Origin: Thermoflexia bacterium
Lineage (GTDB): Bacteria > Chloroflexota > Anaerolineae > B4-G1 > DUEL01
Reading direction: 5' to 3'
Assembly: GCA_011192125.1 (NCBI GenBank)
Contig: DUEL01000121.1
Coordinates: 1 to 39,692, forward strand
DNA: 39,692 bases
In this document: positions 1 through 6,628 of the stretch, piece after piece
Layout of the letters: the number at the start of each line of letters is the position of its first letter
Numbering within the stretch: position 1 is the stretch's first letter
Translations under genes and position numbers: made by a program
Notes under the pieces: generated by a model
The model's input: only the letters and a program-made list of their open reading frames with translations
Databases searched by the model: none
Told to the model about the DNA's origin: nothing

Positions 1-127
1 CGCCAGCGGCAAGCAGAAGCACCCCTAAGGCCCTCCCGACGCGGGCCAGCAGCCAGCCCAGGAGAACGGCAGCGATCCCCACCAGGGCGAGGGGCCCTGT
101 CGCGGAGAACTCAACAGGCAGCATCAT
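1..127 (-). CDS. Partial membrane protein, N-terminus only
   Basis: An open frame starts with two consecutive ATG codons (127 and 124) and runs off the window edge without a stop. A GGGGGTG purine run lies just upstream of the start. The 42 visible residues have a short polar start, then two hydrophobic stretches (about residues 11-27 and 33-41) joined by a short Arg-containing turn, as in a small helical-hairpin membrane protein. I do not recognise the family from so short a piece. It points away from the antitoxin remnant and may be a chromosomal gene at the edge of the island or another accessory gene. Confidence 0.5.
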   Translation of the reverse strand, partial: MMLPVEFSATGPLALVGIAAVLLGWLLARVGRALGVLLLAAG

Positions 128-277
128 CTTGCACCCCCTTTGCCGAATCCAAGGTGGCATCGTCGCCGGAGGTATGGGCCTTGCGTAAGAGGCCTTTCAC
201 CGGTCTTCCTCCCTCCCTTGTCCGTCTCCACCTCGATATACCTCGTATGCCAGGTCTTTCGCCGGGCCTTCCACAAG

Positions 278-305
278 TTGACGGATGCCCGTCGCGGTAT
301 ACAAT
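278..305 (+). promoter_or_regulatory. Sigma70-like promoter before the antitoxin remnant
   Basis: TTGACG (278-283) and TACAAT (300-305) are separated by 16 bp. The predicted transcription start is near 312. The ATG at 304 would therefore not be on the transcript and the one at 310 would sit at its very 5' end, which supports the idea that the downstream antitoxin gene is no longer intact. Confidence 0.5.
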
Positions 306-543
306 GCGTATGCAACCGATACACGACTCCCACTGACTGGGGCGGCTCAAAGAGGGCCCCATCGTCATCACCCGGCGGGGGAAACCCGCTGGTGTCCTCA
401 TCGCGCCTGAGCAGTACGAAGAACTCCGCCGTACCCAGGCATGCCTGCGGGTGCTCGACATCGCCCGGTCGCTCCAGGGAAGCGGCCTCAGTGCAGCGGA
501 TCTCTTTCGCACCTCACGAGAACTCCTGGAAAGGCAGGAGTAA
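304..543 (+). pseudogene. Phd/YefM-type antitoxin remnant with an in-frame TGA
   Basis: From 337 to the TAA at 541 the frame encodes a clear Phd/YefM antitoxin body: KEGPIVITRRGKPAGVLI followed by PEQYEELRR and an amphipathic C-terminal tail. This matches the family pattern of a beta hairpin (VITRRGKPVAVL) followed by a helix. The N-terminal strand and helix that should come first are missing or damaged. In the same frame, ATG at 304 and 310 lead after about ten codons to a TGA at 334-336. No convincing alternative start lies between that stop and the conserved part, and no toxin ORF follows. I read it as a nonsense or truncation mutant of an antitoxin. A rare CTG start at 337 would give a shortened protein of 68 residues. 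Confidence 0.55.
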
Positions 544-619
544 CCACCGGCCCTGGCGCCCATCCGGCGCGTGAAGCGGACCGGCGGCCGTCCGCCTGCG
601 GCGGCAAAGGGTTGTGTCC

Positions 620-913
620 TCACGACATCTCTTTCCATCCCTGCCCCTTCGGTTGGTGACCGGCGCTCTCATCACCTCCGCCTGGATCGTCCGTGAGACC
701 GAGGAGATAGTCGGTGCTGGTCCTCAGCGCGAGGGCGAGGCGAATGAGTGTAGCCGCACGGAGGTCCGACCGTCCACCCGACTCCAACCGCCAGATGTGG
801 CGAGGCGAGATCCCAGAGGCGGTGGACAAGTCCCCTACGCTCAATCCCCGCGCTTTTCGGAGCGCCCGCAACCGTCGGCCGTCGAAACTGGGAGTAGCGG
901 AAGCCCGACTCAT
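620..913 (-). CDS. XRE-family helix-turn-helix regulator
   Basis: A 97-residue protein with one Cro/C1-type HTH at about residues 12-70 (RLRALRKARGLSVGDLS, then SGISPRHIWRLESG, then ATLIRLALALRTSTDYLLG). This is the usual five-helix layout of XRE repressors. The last 25 residues are Gly/Lys-rich and probably disordered. Its ATG overlaps the stop of the excisionase-like gene by 4 bp (ATGA), so the two are translationally coupled. In mobile elements such a pair normally controls the integration/excision switch. Its target is not visible from sequence. The dyads and repeats at 3439-3573 are candidate operators, which is inference only. Confidence 0.85.
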   Translation of the reverse strand: MSRASATPSFDGRRLRALRKARGLSVGDLSTASGISPRHIWRLESGGRSDLRAATLIRLALALRTSTDYLLGLTDDPGGGDESAGHQPKGQGWKEMS

Positions 914-1176
914 TCTTCATCCTCCTTCTTGCCCCGCAGGGATCCGCCCTGACCCGGTGGCACGCTGGGCTGGAAATCCTGCTCGATGAACCGCTCCAGG
1001 TCGATCCGACGGATGCGGATGAGACGGCGGCCGGGGCCTAGCCGGATGGCGGGGAGGATGTTCTGCTTGATCCACGTGAAGACCAATTTCTGGCTGACGC
1101 CGAGAATGGCCGCCGTCTCGGCGACGGTGTAGAGGTCGAGCGAATCTGGTCGGGGTGGCTTCAACTGCTTATTCAT
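910..1176 (-). CDS. Excisionase/MerR-like helix-turn-helix DNA-binding protein
   Basis: An 88-residue protein with an HTH_17 (excisionase-type) fold: LYTVAETAAILGVSQKLVFTWIKQN, followed by the wing LGPGRRLIRIRRIDLERFIE. The C-terminus is short and charged. The ATG is preceded by GGGAGGAAAGCAGG, a strong ribosome binding site. It is downstream of the recombinase on the same strand but separated from it by about 460 bp containing two intrinsic terminators, and is followed by an overlapping XRE gene. Such proteins act as recombination directionality factors or transcription regulators in integrative elements. Here the role as partner of the serine recombinase is inferred from position. Confidence 0.8.
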   Translation of the reverse strand: MNKQLKPPRPDSLDLYTVAETAAILGVSQKLVFTWIKQNILPAIRLGPGRRLIRIRRIDLERFIEQDFQPSVPPGQGGSLRGKKEDEE

Positions 1177-1227
1177 CCTGCTTTCCTCCCTTTACGATTT
1201 GCTGGACCGCACTCGCGACTGAAACGC

Positions 1228-1259
1228 AAACGGCCCGGAGAGACGTCTCTCCGGGCCGT
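1228..1259 (-). terminator. Promoter-distal intrinsic terminator (30-bp perfect palindrome)
   Basis: Positions 1230-1259 are a perfect inverted repeat with 15-nt arms (ACGGCCCGGAGAGAC). On the minus strand it is followed by TTTGCGTTTC, so it can act as a second, weaker terminator after the one at 1267-1300. Both hairpins are followed on the minus strand by the same TTTGCGTT motif, so they look like a duplication. Confidence 0.55.
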
Positions 1260-1266
1260 CGAACGC

Positions 1267-1300
1267 AAAAAGCCCAGGGAGATCGTTCTCTCCCCGGGCT
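1267..1300 (-). terminator. Promoter-proximal intrinsic terminator
   Basis: On the minus strand the arms AGCCCGGGGAGA and TCTCCCTGGGCT pair with one mismatch around a 6-nt loop and are followed by TTTTTGCG. This is a standard rho-independent terminator between the recombinase and the excisionase-like gene. Confidence 0.7.
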
Positions 1301-1534
1301 ACGGGTCCTCTTTATGGTCTGACCAGCCGGTCAGTTGCGCAGAGTTGGGAACTATAGTGTGGCATCGCCGGTGGGGCGACCCCACGCGTCGGGATGATGC
1401 CCCTAGCCAGCCGGGTTACCCGAGCAAGGGCCTCGCGCCCGTCGGCCCCGCCAAGGGTAAAATGTCGGGTGAGTCACATTGAGGAGCACACTTGACTTCT
1501 ATCCCGCTGTAAAGGTCCCGGCATTTTCCCGCCT

Positions 1535-1567
1535 GCCAGCCCTGCCGCCAAAGGGCTGGCTTTTTTT
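1535..1567 (+). terminator. Strong plus-strand intrinsic terminator
   Basis: GCCAGCCCT (1535-1543) pairs perfectly with AGGGCTGGC (1552-1560) around an 8-nt loop and is followed by seven T (1561-1567). No plus-strand gene precedes it. It may end an antisense transcript or shield the recombinase from converging transcription. On the minus strand the same stem would be the 5' hairpin of the candidate RNA. Confidence 0.7.
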
Positions 1568-1577
1568 CTTATGGCGC

Positions 1578-1605
1578 AGTATAACACGGATCGCCCCAAT
1601 GTCAA
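1578..1605 (-). promoter_or_regulatory. Near-consensus sigma70 promoter
   Basis: On the minus strand TTGACA (1605-1600) and TATACT (1583-1578) are separated by 16 bp. This is the best promoter on the left side of the window. It lies just past the recombinase stop codon and points to the structured region and then to the excisionase/XRE pair, so these genes are probably transcribed independently of the recombinase. Confidence 0.7.
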
Positions 1606-1637
1606 GCGGGATTCTGCCCCGTCACAGTAAAACCTCC

Positions 1638-3193
1638 CTACCCCTCTTGGTCCTCAGGCAAGTGAACTCGGTACCCTCCCTCCCCATCTTCCTCCAGGTA
1701 GGGGTTGTACCGAAAAAGCGGGAGAAAATCCTCTTCGGGCACCACTCTTACCATCTGTTGCCTCTCCAGGTCGAAGTACACAGCCCTCAGCATCAACCGA
1801 CAGAGTTCCTTCTGGTCAGCACGGGTGGCCAGAGGCCACACCTCGGCCAGCGTCTCCAAATGATACCCGGCATGGATCGTCCTCCCGGGATCCGGAAGCA
1901 CCAGAAGCTCCAGTCTCCGCTCGATTTCCTCCCGGGCCGCTTCATACTCCGCACGACTGTATATGCCATCGGCATAGAGTTCGCCTACCCGACGAAGCTT
2001 TTCCCTCAGCCGCTGCCGCTCGACCAAAACGGCCTTACGCTGATCCTCGTCCTCCAGGGCCTGCCGGATCTCTTCCCGCCAATCCGGAGGAAGCGTAAAG
2101 GCCATCATCAGGCGGGCCAGTTGCGCCTCCGCCTCTTCCATACGGATACTCCGGCCCGCCATAGGACAGTCAGCAAAGCCGCGGATCTTGGACATCTCCC
2201 GGTAGTAGGAATACCGAGGACCACCCTGAGCACGCAAGGTGCGGCCGCAGTGGGCACACCGGGCCAGCCCGGAAAGAAGATAGACCCGAACGGTCGGCGA
2301 GCAGAGGCGGGGACGCTGGGCGTGAGCGCGGCGTATCTCCTGCACACGGTCGAAAAGATCCCTGGAAATGATCGGTTCATGGAGCCCGGGATAAAGATCT
2401 CCACGGTGCTTGACCAAACCAAGATAGAACTCGTTCTGGAGCAGCTCGCGGACGGAGTCCTTGGACCACGGACGGTTTCGGCGGGTGCGGAAGCCCGCTT
2501 GGTTGAGAAACTCAGCGATTCTCCGGTCGGTGTACTCGCCGGTGGCGTAGAGTTCGTAGGCACGGCGGATGATCTCAGCCTCTTCGGGCACGACCTGCCC
2601 GACACCATCTGGACCCTTGACGTAACCGAACGGCAGCTGGTTGTTATGGAGCCCCTTGCGGACCCGGGAGATCTTTCCCTTCCTCACCTCGCGAGCGAGG
2701 TTCTCCACATACCAGTCGGCAAAGACGGCGAGAATGTGAAAATGGAGACGCCCCTCCGCCGTAGAGAAGTCGAAGTTCTCTGCAGCAAAGGTCATCACCA
2801 CATTCATCGCCTCGAGTTCCTTGAAGTAAACGAGGATGTCGTGGAGGTTGCGGGAGAAACGGTCTAGGCGATGGGTAACGATAGCATCCGCCCCCCCCCA
2901 TCATAACTCAGGTCCATCATCTTCCGAAAGCCAGGGCGATCGGTAGTCTTGCCCGAATGCGTATCGCGGAATACCCCGACAATAGTCCAATGGGGCTTGG
3001 TACGGGCGATGAACTCCCGACACTCCCGTTCCTGGGCTTCCAGCGAATGACCTTCAGCCTGTTCCTCCTGGGAGACGCGAACATAGATGACGGCGCGCCG
3101 GGGGATCCCCTTGTCCTCATAGGGGGTCATCGTCCTACGCTTCGTCCGGCGGGCACGCCCTATGGGACCGCTGGCCCCTGGCTCTTGAGACAT
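1638..3193 (-). pseudogene. Large serine recombinase, frameshifted at a poly-G run
   Basis: Two adjoining frames make one protein of about 515 residues. The first (start 3193, SD AAGGAGGT) holds the resolvase catalytic domain: RAVIYVRVSQEEQAEGHSLE with the nucleophilic serine in YVRVS, then HSGKTTDRPGF. After DGG at G9 (minus strand, 2899-2891) the frame is lost. The sequence continues in another frame as ADAIVTHRLDRFSRNLHDIL and then the recombinase domain (YATGEYTDRRIAEFLN), the zinc ribbon (CAHCG...FADC) and a coiled-coil C-terminus up to 1638. Seven or ten G would restore a single ORF, so the break is a homopolymer indel: a real mutation, phase variation or a sequencing error. If intact, it would integrate and excise the element. 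The excisionase-like gene lies downstream and the start region holds a long dyad. Confidence 0.85.
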
Positions 3194-3294
3194 AGAGCGA
3201 CCTCCTTCGATCCACCTCGAACGCAGGCTTACAACGATTATACCAACATAGGCAAGAAAGGGACAGACGCGGCCGGCCGCGTCGTTCGGGGAGA

Positions 3295-3411
3295 TCAGGC
3301 CCCTCGCCGTCTGAGGACCTCGAAGATCAAGCGCTTGAAAGCGCGCTGCTTCGGGGTCCCAGTGAAACGGGTGCGCCTAGTAGCCCTTTTACGATGATGC
3401 TTCTTGCCCAT
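3295..3411 (-). CDS. Small very basic ORF of 38 residues
   Basis: ATG at 3411 is preceded by GGAGGGCAACAA, an almost perfect ribosome binding site, and the frame closes at TGA 3297-3295. The peptide starts MGKKHHRKRATRRTRF and contains about 15 Arg/Lys, so it could bind nucleic acid. It lies about 100 bp upstream of the recombinase on the same strand and downstream of a long dyad and a possible promoter. I do not recognise a family. It could be a small regulatory DNA-binding protein of the element or a leader peptide for recombinase expression. The support is the start signal and composition only. Confidence 0.45.
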   Translation of the reverse strand: MGKKHHRKRATRRTRFTGTPKQRAFKRLIFEVLRRRGA

Positions 3412-3438
3412 TTGTTGCCCTCCTTCAGACGATTCGGA

Positions 3439-3468
3439 GGGCACTCGACGAACCGGTTCGCAGTGCCC
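3439..3468. repeat. 30-bp nested dyad upstream of the recombinase
   Basis: Outer arms GGGCACT (3439-3445) and AGTGCCC (3462-3468) enclose a perfect 12-bp palindrome CGAACCGGTTCG (3449-3460), with a 2-nt asymmetry. It lies in the leader of the small ORF/recombinase unit. It may be an operator, an RNA hairpin, or part of the attachment site that serine integrases often carry just upstream of their gene. A second perfect palindrome, GCAGGGCCCTGC, lies at 3490-3501. Confidence 0.55.
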
Positions 3469-3481
3469 CGGCTTGGATGCG

Positions 3482-3509
3482 AGACAAGGGCAGGGCCCTG
3501 CACGGTCAA
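3482..3509 (-). promoter_or_regulatory. Possible promoter of the small ORF/recombinase unit
   Basis: On the minus strand TTGACC (3509-3504) and TTGTCT (3487-3482) are 16 bp apart. The -35 is good and the -10 is weak. The spacer contains the perfect palindrome GCAGGGCCCTGC (3490-3501), a natural repressor site, so the promoter could be controlled by the element's own XRE or excisionase-like protein (inference). Confidence 0.35.
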
Positions 3510-3523
3510 GCGTACCATAGGCG

Positions 3524-3573
3524 ACCGTTTCACAACCGTTTCACGGTCGTTGCACGGCCATTGCACGTGAAAC
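3524..3573. repeat. Four tandem 11-bp repeats, candidate operator/iterons
   Basis: Consecutive 11-mers ACCGTTTCACA (3524), ACCGTTTCACG (3535), GTCGTTGCACG (3546) and GCCATTGCACG (3557) follow each other without gaps and are closed by an inverted half TGAAACC (3568). The 11-bp period puts one copy per helical turn on the same DNA face. The array ends 24 bp before the start of the HTH/NB-ARC gene and lies between divergent units, so it is a plausible binding site for that protein's HTH domain or for the XRE repressor. Confidence 0.6.
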
Positions 3574-3597
3574 CATCTTGATTGCAGAACGCTGGAT

Positions 3598-6453
3598 ATG
3601 AGCAATCAATATACAAACCCTGAGAAGCGACGGCAGGTGAGGGCGCTGAAGAACCTGTACACCCACTTCGGGTTCGCCTCGCAAAAGGAGATGGCGATGG
3701 CCATTAAGGGACTGAGCGAGGCAACCCTCAGCCGAGCGCTGAACGAGCAAAACCCGGTCGTCCTCAGCAGGGAAAGCCGCCTGGCCATAGCCCGTTTCCT
3801 AGGGGAGCGATGCCAAGATGAGGCAGAGCTCGAAGCGGTGCTAGAGCAGACAGGATGGGAACTGACGGATGAGGAATGGGAAGAGGCGAGGGAGCGGATG
3901 AGTAGGAAAGGGGAGATCCTACACGGGGTTCCCTTCCTTGGAAGTGAAGGACAGTTCGTCGGGCGGGAAAAGGAAGTCGATGCACTTGTGGAACGGCTGA
4001 TAGGGCCGGGAATTCCTTCACCCCGCCTCGTAGTGGTTCAAGGGTTGCCGGGGGTAGGAAAGACCAGGCTAGTGGAACATGTGGTCAGACAAAAGCAGGC
4101 TGTCCGGGAGTTCTACCGGGACGGAATCTATTGGTTGAACCTGGAACACAAGAGGGAGCTGGGAGCGCTCGCTGACCTAGTCCAAGATCTAGAGAGTGGT
4201 GAGCAAGCCGTAGCCGAAGCAGAGATGTGGCGGTTTGCCGTCCATCATCTTAGGGGAAAACGGGTGTTGCTAATCCTCGATGGTGTAGCAGAAGCCATCG
4301 ACTTGACTCGGTGGGCAACGCTTGTCCCCAGAGGAGGATTGGTGGTCACGACTCGGCGAAGCGACCTTGGACTACCGGAGTACCTCCTGCGGGTAGAGCC
4401 GATGGGAATTGAGGAGTCGCTCCGGCTCCTGCTGCGGGACATAGGCAAGGCGGATGTTGGAGAAGAGGACCTGAAATGGATTGCTTCCTCGGTCGAGGGA
4501 CTTCCCTTGGCCTTGAGCATTATAGGGCGCGTGGCATGGCTAGAGAGAGGATTCGCCCGCTTGGTGGCAGAAATGCGGGAGGATCTTTTGCAGGTGCTAG
4601 AATTCGGCTCCTCCAAGCGGCACAATGTACGCTTGGCCCTTGATATGAGCTACAGCCGTTTGAGTCAGAGAGGGCGCACATTGTTCCAGCTCCTTGGAAA
4701 AGTACCTCAGCCTTTCTCTGTTGAGGCAATAGCCCACGTGCTGAATTGGAGCAGCGCTGAAGTAGGGAAAGGGTTCAAAGAGTTGATCAAACTGGGGCTC
4801 GTGCAAAGCCTCATCCCCGGTAGATACTCTATGCACCGAGTACTTCAGGAGTATGCAGCCAAGATGAATGAGGAAATCAGCGCAGAACTACTGACTACCG
4901 GGATGTGCCGATTCGCCGAATATTACCTTCACGTGAGCCGTCAGGCACGAGAGGCGTGGAACGAGGGGAGGACACAAGAGGCAATCGCTCTATGGCAAGA
5001 CAATCTCCCGCATATTCTACAGGGATTTCGCTATGCAGTTGCCCTTGGAATGAGTAGAGAAGCGGTGGATTATCTGGCCTCCACTGGCGCTTACCTCGCT
5101 TTAAGTGGGATGGTTGATGTACTTGAAGAGTGGCTGGAAGGCCTTGGGACGACGGCTCGTACCCCTGAAGAGCAGTTGGAAGTCCATATGTACGGAGCAG
5201 ATGCATTGAGTGGCGCAGGGAGGCCACACCTGGCTTTGGAACACGCCCAATTCGCACGCACTCTCGCCTCCCAACAGGGGAAACACTGTGAATGGGTGCA
5301 GGCTATCCTTGCAGAGGTTCGGTGCTTGTATATGCTCGGGCGCGTAGATGAGGCTTGGGCTCTTGCAAACAGAGAGGAATTATATGAGGCGGAGGAACGA
5401 GTCCCCGATATGCTCCGGGCTTTGGTAATGATTACCAGGGGAGAACTTGCACACGGGTCTGGGAATATTGAGGCTGCCTACGCTTTCTACAGCCTCGCTC
5501 TCGATCAATTGCAACAGGTATCGGACAAGAGCGTCCGTGTTTGGAAGGCCTTTCTGGCAACGAATCTGGGGAAACTCTTAATCAAGTTGGATGTACCGGT
5601 GGCTTTGAAGTTCTCCGATCTAGCGGCAACGCTTTGGGAGAGGGCAGGAGTGAAGAAGTTATGGGCAGAGGCAATGTTAACGAAGGCAGCGGCCCTTATC
5701 GCGTTAGGAAGGCTTTCAGAGGCTGAGCAGGTGATAGACTTGCTGCAGCCCCACGTCAGCGCCGACTTCGCACTTCGGCCTCATTTCCATCAGGTGTGTG
5801 CTAGGCTTGCAGGGGCGCAGAAGATGTACGAAATTGCAGAAAGGGAATTCACAACCGCGCTAGCACAGGCAGAGGGGTTGCCCGTAGAGGCCAAATTGTG
5901 GTTCGAGTATGGCCACTACCTCGAGCTTTGGGGCAAGTTCGAGCAGGCTATTGAGGCATGGGAAAAGGGACAGGAAACGGCTCTTCGGCAAGGCAATCAG
6001 TTTCTGCGCGGCCTAATCACATATCGCCTTGGTCGCCTGCTGTGGTTCTTAGATCGTCGGGAAGAAGCACGCAGGCTGCTACTGGAAAGCGCCGAGGACG
6101 CTGTACGGGCCAGAGACTATTATGGCGCAGCAGAGGCCTATGAGTTGTTGGGAGAGTACGAGCTCGCTGAGCGGTGGCGGGCCGAGGGGCAAGTGAAACA
6201 GGCCATTGCCCGAAGCGTGATTGCGCAAATTCTTGGTGGCCCTCCTCCTATTGGAGACGTGATAGTAAAGATAGGGGATCGGACAGCACATTTTCCCTTC
6301 ATTCCCTTCACCGAATTCGATCCGCAGGTTCACGCCCGCATCGCTGCACGGATACTCGATGGCTGGGAGGAGCTCGATGATAAGGGAAAGAAGTGGGCAA
6401 TAGGGCCAGATGGGAAAGACACACAACCCATTTCTGCCGAAGAGCAGGACTGA
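3598..6453 (+). CDS. HTH/NB-ARC/TPR STAND ATPase
   Basis: A 951-residue signal-transduction ATPase. Residues about 10-70 look like an HTH (FASQKEMAMAIKGLSEATLSRAL). Residues 120-310 are an NB-ARC nucleotide-binding core: Walker A GLPGVGKT (149-156), Walker B LLILD (224-228), the RNBS-B-like GGLVVTTRR and GLPLA (301-305). A winged-helix region follows with an MHD-like SMHRV (about 411-415), then TPR-like helices from about 430 to 870. The tail (870-951) shows no repeats and I do not recognise it. The layout resembles STAND regulators and bacterial NLR-like defence proteins. No N-terminal effector is visible, so the HTH may be the output. No strong SD precedes ATG 3598, and leaderless or weak initiation is possible. 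GC and codon use are more moderate than in the DUF499 gene downstream. Confidence 0.8.
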   Translation: MSNQYTNPEKRRQVRALKNLYTHFGFASQKEMAMAIKGLSEATLSRALNEQNPVVLSRESRLAIARFLGERCQDEAELEAVLEQTGWELTDEEWEEARERMSRKGEILHGVPFLGSEGQFVGREKEVDALVERLIGPGIPSPRLVVVQGLPGVGKTRLVEHVVRQKQAVREFYRDGIYWLNLEHKRELGALADLVQDLESGEQAVAEAEMWRFAVHHLRGKRVLLILDGVAEAIDLTRWATLVPRGGLVVTTRRSDLGLPEYLLRVEPMGIEESLRLLLRDIGKADVGEEDLKWIASSVEGLPLALSIIGRVAWLERGFARLVAEMREDLLQVLEFGSSKRHNVRLALDMSYSRLSQRGRTLFQLLGKVPQPFSVEAIAHVLNWSSAEVGKGFKELIKLGLVQSLIPGRYSMHRVLQEYAAKMNEEISAELLTTGMCRFAEYYLHVSRQAREAWNEGRTQEAIALWQDNLPHILQGFRYAVALGMSREAVDYLASTGAYLALSGMVDVLEEWLEGLGTTARTPEEQLEVHMYGADALSGAGRPHLALEHAQFARTLASQQGKHCEWVQAILAEVRCLYMLGRVDEAWALANREELYEAEERVPDMLRALVMITRGELAHGSGNIEAAYAFYSLALDQLQQVSDKSVRVWKAFLATNLGKLLIKLDVPVALKFSDLAATLWERAGVKKLWAEAMLTKAAALIALGRLSEAEQVIDLLQPHVSADFALRPHFHQVCARLAGAQKMYEIAEREFTTALAQAEGLPVEAKLWFEYGHYLELWGKFEQAIEAWEKGQETALRQGNQFLRGLITYRLGRLLWFLDRREEARRLLLESAEDAVRARDYYGAAEAYELLGEYELAERWRAEGQVKQAIARSVIAQILGGPPPIGDVIVKIGDRTAHFPFIPFTEFDPQVHARIAARILDGWEELDDKGKKWAIGPDGKDTQPISAEEQD

Positions 6454-6531
6454 GGCCGCGAACCGGAGGCCGCAACATCCGCCCTGGGTATGAGCAACTC
6501 CCGTCAATCGTGCCCTCTCGCGCCACCCGTG

Positions 6532-6560
6532 TTGCCTTTTGCTCTCCGATATGCTAGAAT
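6532..6560 (+). promoter_or_regulatory. Sigma70-like promoter of the main defence block
   Basis: TTGCCT (6532-6537) and TAGAAT (6555-6560) are 17 bp apart, 69 bp upstream of the DUF499 start. It is the last clear promoter before a long run of plus-strand genes and probably drives at least the DUF499/ASCH pair. Confidence 0.6.
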
Positions 6561-6628
6561 GAAATCGAAGTTGCAAGGTGCCTCACTGCCCCATCCGCAA
6601 CCGAACGGAGCCGAGAGGAGAGGGAGGA

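Larger units (their letters stand above)
1267..1571 (-). ncRNA. Candidate structured small RNA or attenuating leader
   Basis: A near-consensus promoter (1578-1605) would start a transcript near 1571 that runs about 300 nt to the terminator at 1267-1300 without crossing a plausible gene. The stretch is rich in helices: a 9-bp stem near its 5' end (1535-1560), a GGGGCATC/GATGCC outer stem enclosing GTGGGG-TCG-CCCCAC (about 1362-1405), and TGACC-GGCT-GGTCA (about 1320-1333). I looked for hallmarks of RNase P RNA, tmRNA, SRP RNA, 6S RNA, T-box and common riboswitches and saw none. It could be a free RNA, or a leader whose terminators control read-through into the excisionase/XRE genes. Structure and expression are inferred. 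Confidence 0.4.

Noticed and set aside
334..336. TGA in the Phd gene as a selenocysteine codon
   Set aside because: No SECIS-like hairpin was recognised and antitoxins of this family do not use selenocysteine.
576..595. GCGGAC/GTCCGC hairpin between the antitoxin remnant and the XRE gene
   Set aside because: Six-bp stem with no T-run on either strand; not enough for a terminator call.
1479..2867. 462-codon plus-strand frame over the recombinase
   Set aside because: Antisense to a well-supported recombinase and preceded by a terminator at 1535-1567.
3524..3573. CRISPR array
   Set aside because: The repeats are contiguous 11-mers without spacers, and no cas gene is in the window.
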